From: Bacteroidota bacterium
GTDB taxonomy: Bacteria; Bacteroidota; Bacteroidia; Cytophagales; Cyclobacteriaceae
Assembly: GCA_023428695.1 (NCBI GenBank)
Contig: JAEYWY010000017.1
Coordinates: 372,001-436,000, forward strand
DNA: 64,000 bases
Direction: 5' to 3'
Under the pieces are notes generated by a model. It had not been told where the DNA came from, ran no database searches, and was given only the letters and a program-made list of their open reading frames with translations. Positions within the stretch are counted from its first letter, which is position 1. Every line of letters begins with the position of its first letter. Positions 63,039-64,000 of this stretch are shown one piece after another. Position numbers and translations under genes: made by a program.

Positions 63039-63794
63039 ATGAATCAATTAAGAAGAACAATTTCCACAACTTATCGTGCCCTTTCGAAATGGCAGGTCCT
63101 TCTGACACTCGTAACCGTTGTCACCGTCGCCTGTGAGCAACAGAAGAAAAAAGAAGAGCCTGCATCAACAAATCTGTTCAACGGTAATGATTTACGGGGA
63201 TGGCATATTGATGTGCCGGCCCTGGCTGAGGATCCAAGCCTGCAGGTCCCGTTTCTTGTGCGCAAGAATATGCTGGTTAGCCTCGGCAACCCGAACGGTC
63301 ACCTGATTACGGATTCGTCTTACAGCGATTATCGACTCGAAGTTGAGTATCGGTTTCCCGGAGCACCGGGGAATTGTGGTGTGCTTGTTCACGCTTCAGA
63401 TCCGCGTGCACTTTATGGTATGTTTCCCAAGTCACTTGAGGTGCAGATGATGCACGAAAATGCGGGCGACTTTTGGTGTATTGTCGAAGACATCGAAGTT
63501 CCTGACATGGAATCACGGCGCGGACCGCGTGAAAATTGGGGAATTACGGAAGACAAAGAACGCAGGATCATGAACCTTACCGATGGATCTGAAAACCCAC
63601 CTGGTCAATGGAACTCGATGACCATCGAATGTCTCAAAGACACCGTCAAGGTCTGGGTTAACGACACCTTGGTTAATTTCGGTTACAACTGCACGGCAAC
63701 CGGCGGTATGATCGCCATTCAGGCTGAAGGCGCTGAAGTCGAATTCCGAAAAGTTGTTCTCACCCCAATCAGTGAGCTGACAAAGGAAGACTAA
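63039..63794 (+). CDS. DUF1080 (3-keto-disaccharide hydrolase family) protein, probable lipoprotein
   Basis: The 251-residue protein has a hydrophobic N-terminus ending TVVTVACEQQKKKEE, an imperfect lipobox, so it is probably anchored. The rest is one DUF1080 domain: LFNGNDLRGWHID, SDYRLEVEYRFPGAPGNCGV, then LVHASDPRALYGMFPKSLEV and the C-terminal VEFRKVVLTPI. It lacks the extra domains of the gene at 300. No other genes of a keto-sugar pathway are adjacent on this side of the window. Confidence 0.87.
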   Translation: MNQLRRTISTTYRALSKWQVLLTLVTVVTVACEQQKKKEEPASTNLFNGNDLRGWHIDVPALAEDPSLQVPFLVRKNMLVSLGNPNGHLITDSSYSDYRLEVEYRFPGAPGNCGVLVHASDPRALYGMFPKSLEVQMMHENAGDFWCIVEDIEVPDMESRRGPRENWGITEDKERRIMNLTDGSENPPGQWNSMTIECLKDTVKVWVNDTLVNFGYNCTATGGMIAIQAEGAEVEFRKVVLTPISELTKED

Positions 63795-63881
63795 ACTACA
63801 ATTCCATGTGACCAGCCAAAAGGGCAAACTGGTCTCACCTGATTTCGATCACCCTTACGGCGATCATTATCATTGATCTGT

Positions 63882-64000
63882 ATGAAGAACAAGAACAAAC
63901 TTGTTTTCATGCAGATTCGTTGTTTCTTATCTATAATTCTGTCGGTTTCCTTATTGGGGTCGTGTTCCGATGATCCGGATCAATACGGCCACATACGTTT
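63882..64000 (+). CDS. Lipoprotein, N-terminal fragment
   Basis: The gene runs off the right edge after about 39 codons. It begins MKNKNKLVFMQIRCFLSIIL and has a lipobox SVSLLGSC, then SDDPDQYGH. The family cannot be judged from this fragment. It follows the DUF1080 gene by 88 bp on the same strand. Confidence 0.7.
   Translation, partial: MKNKNKLVFMQIRCFLSIILSVSLLGSCSDDPDQYGHIR

Noticed and set aside
63808..63836. Hairpin after the second DUF1080 gene as a terminator
   Set aside because: The arms GACCAG/CTGGTC pair, but no T-run follows on either strand.

Overview
The window looks like a chromosome segment of a Bacteroidota bacterium, most likely order Cytophagales (inference). Supporting signs are DUF4834, DUF3667, WbqC, a CarB without its C-terminal regulatory domain, many SpII-type lipoproteins, very few Shine-Dalgarno sequences, and repeated perfect matches to the Bacteroidota -7 promoter element TAnnTTTG. 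I see no phage, insertion sequence, CRISPR array or rRNA. One tRNA gene is present, an initiator tRNA-Met beside era.

Layout. 1-120: start of an M20-type amidohydrolase leaving the window on the left. 300-4140: a secreted DUF1080 (3-keto-disaccharide hydrolase family) protein and a secreted beta-propeller/cytochrome c protein. 4209-12165 (minus): SPOR lipoprotein, secA, dapF, a DUF4834 protein and carB. 12372-14066: a GMC oxidoreductase without its usual small subunit. 14083-21564 (minus): a tight MoxR / DUF58 / DUF4350 / DUF4129 / membrane protein / SpoIIM cluster with an upstream M19 dipeptidase lipoprotein, and a divergent RDD membrane protein coupled to a cytochrome b5-like mini-protein. 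22699-24909: a BadF-type sugar kinase, murQ and an unknown protein, probably amino-sugar recycling. 24891-28162 (minus): SprT-like protein, small lipoprotein, der, era, tRNA. 28529-33310: a single-domain response regulator, DUF3667, rarA and a BatA-like vWA membrane protein. 33360-37395 (minus): clpC, wbqC-like, and a TsaC/Sua5/YciO protein. 37481-40600: mltG, a YbgC-type thioesterase, a YihY membrane protein and a PRC-barrel protein.

The right part is more accessory: a TPR histidine kinase; a GH16 beta-glucanase lipoprotein; an OmpR-type two-component system divergent from a small secreted protein with a striking set of direct repeats between them; a five-copy tandem repeat of 119-120 bp; a DUF2961 plus GH106-like glycoside hydrolase operon; PAP2 and alcohol dehydrogenase genes; a LytS/LytTR pair and a TPR protein; a vWA protein; a BatD-like protein; a second DUF1080 protein; and the start of another lipoprotein.

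Themes. Envelope and polysaccharide work dominate: GH16, GH106-like, two DUF1080 proteins, the cytochrome, the GMC oxidoreductase, mltG, murQ with its kinase, and secA. A second theme is MoxR-type ATPase and vWA-domain membrane machinery, which occurs as the complete cluster at 14-21 kb and as scattered single genes (31226, 60607, 62138). Its function is not established and it is the best candidate here for an undescribed system. Where the longest possible ORF began with TTG or with a codon inside a promoter-like element, I moved the start inward to a supported ATG or GTG and say so in each entry.
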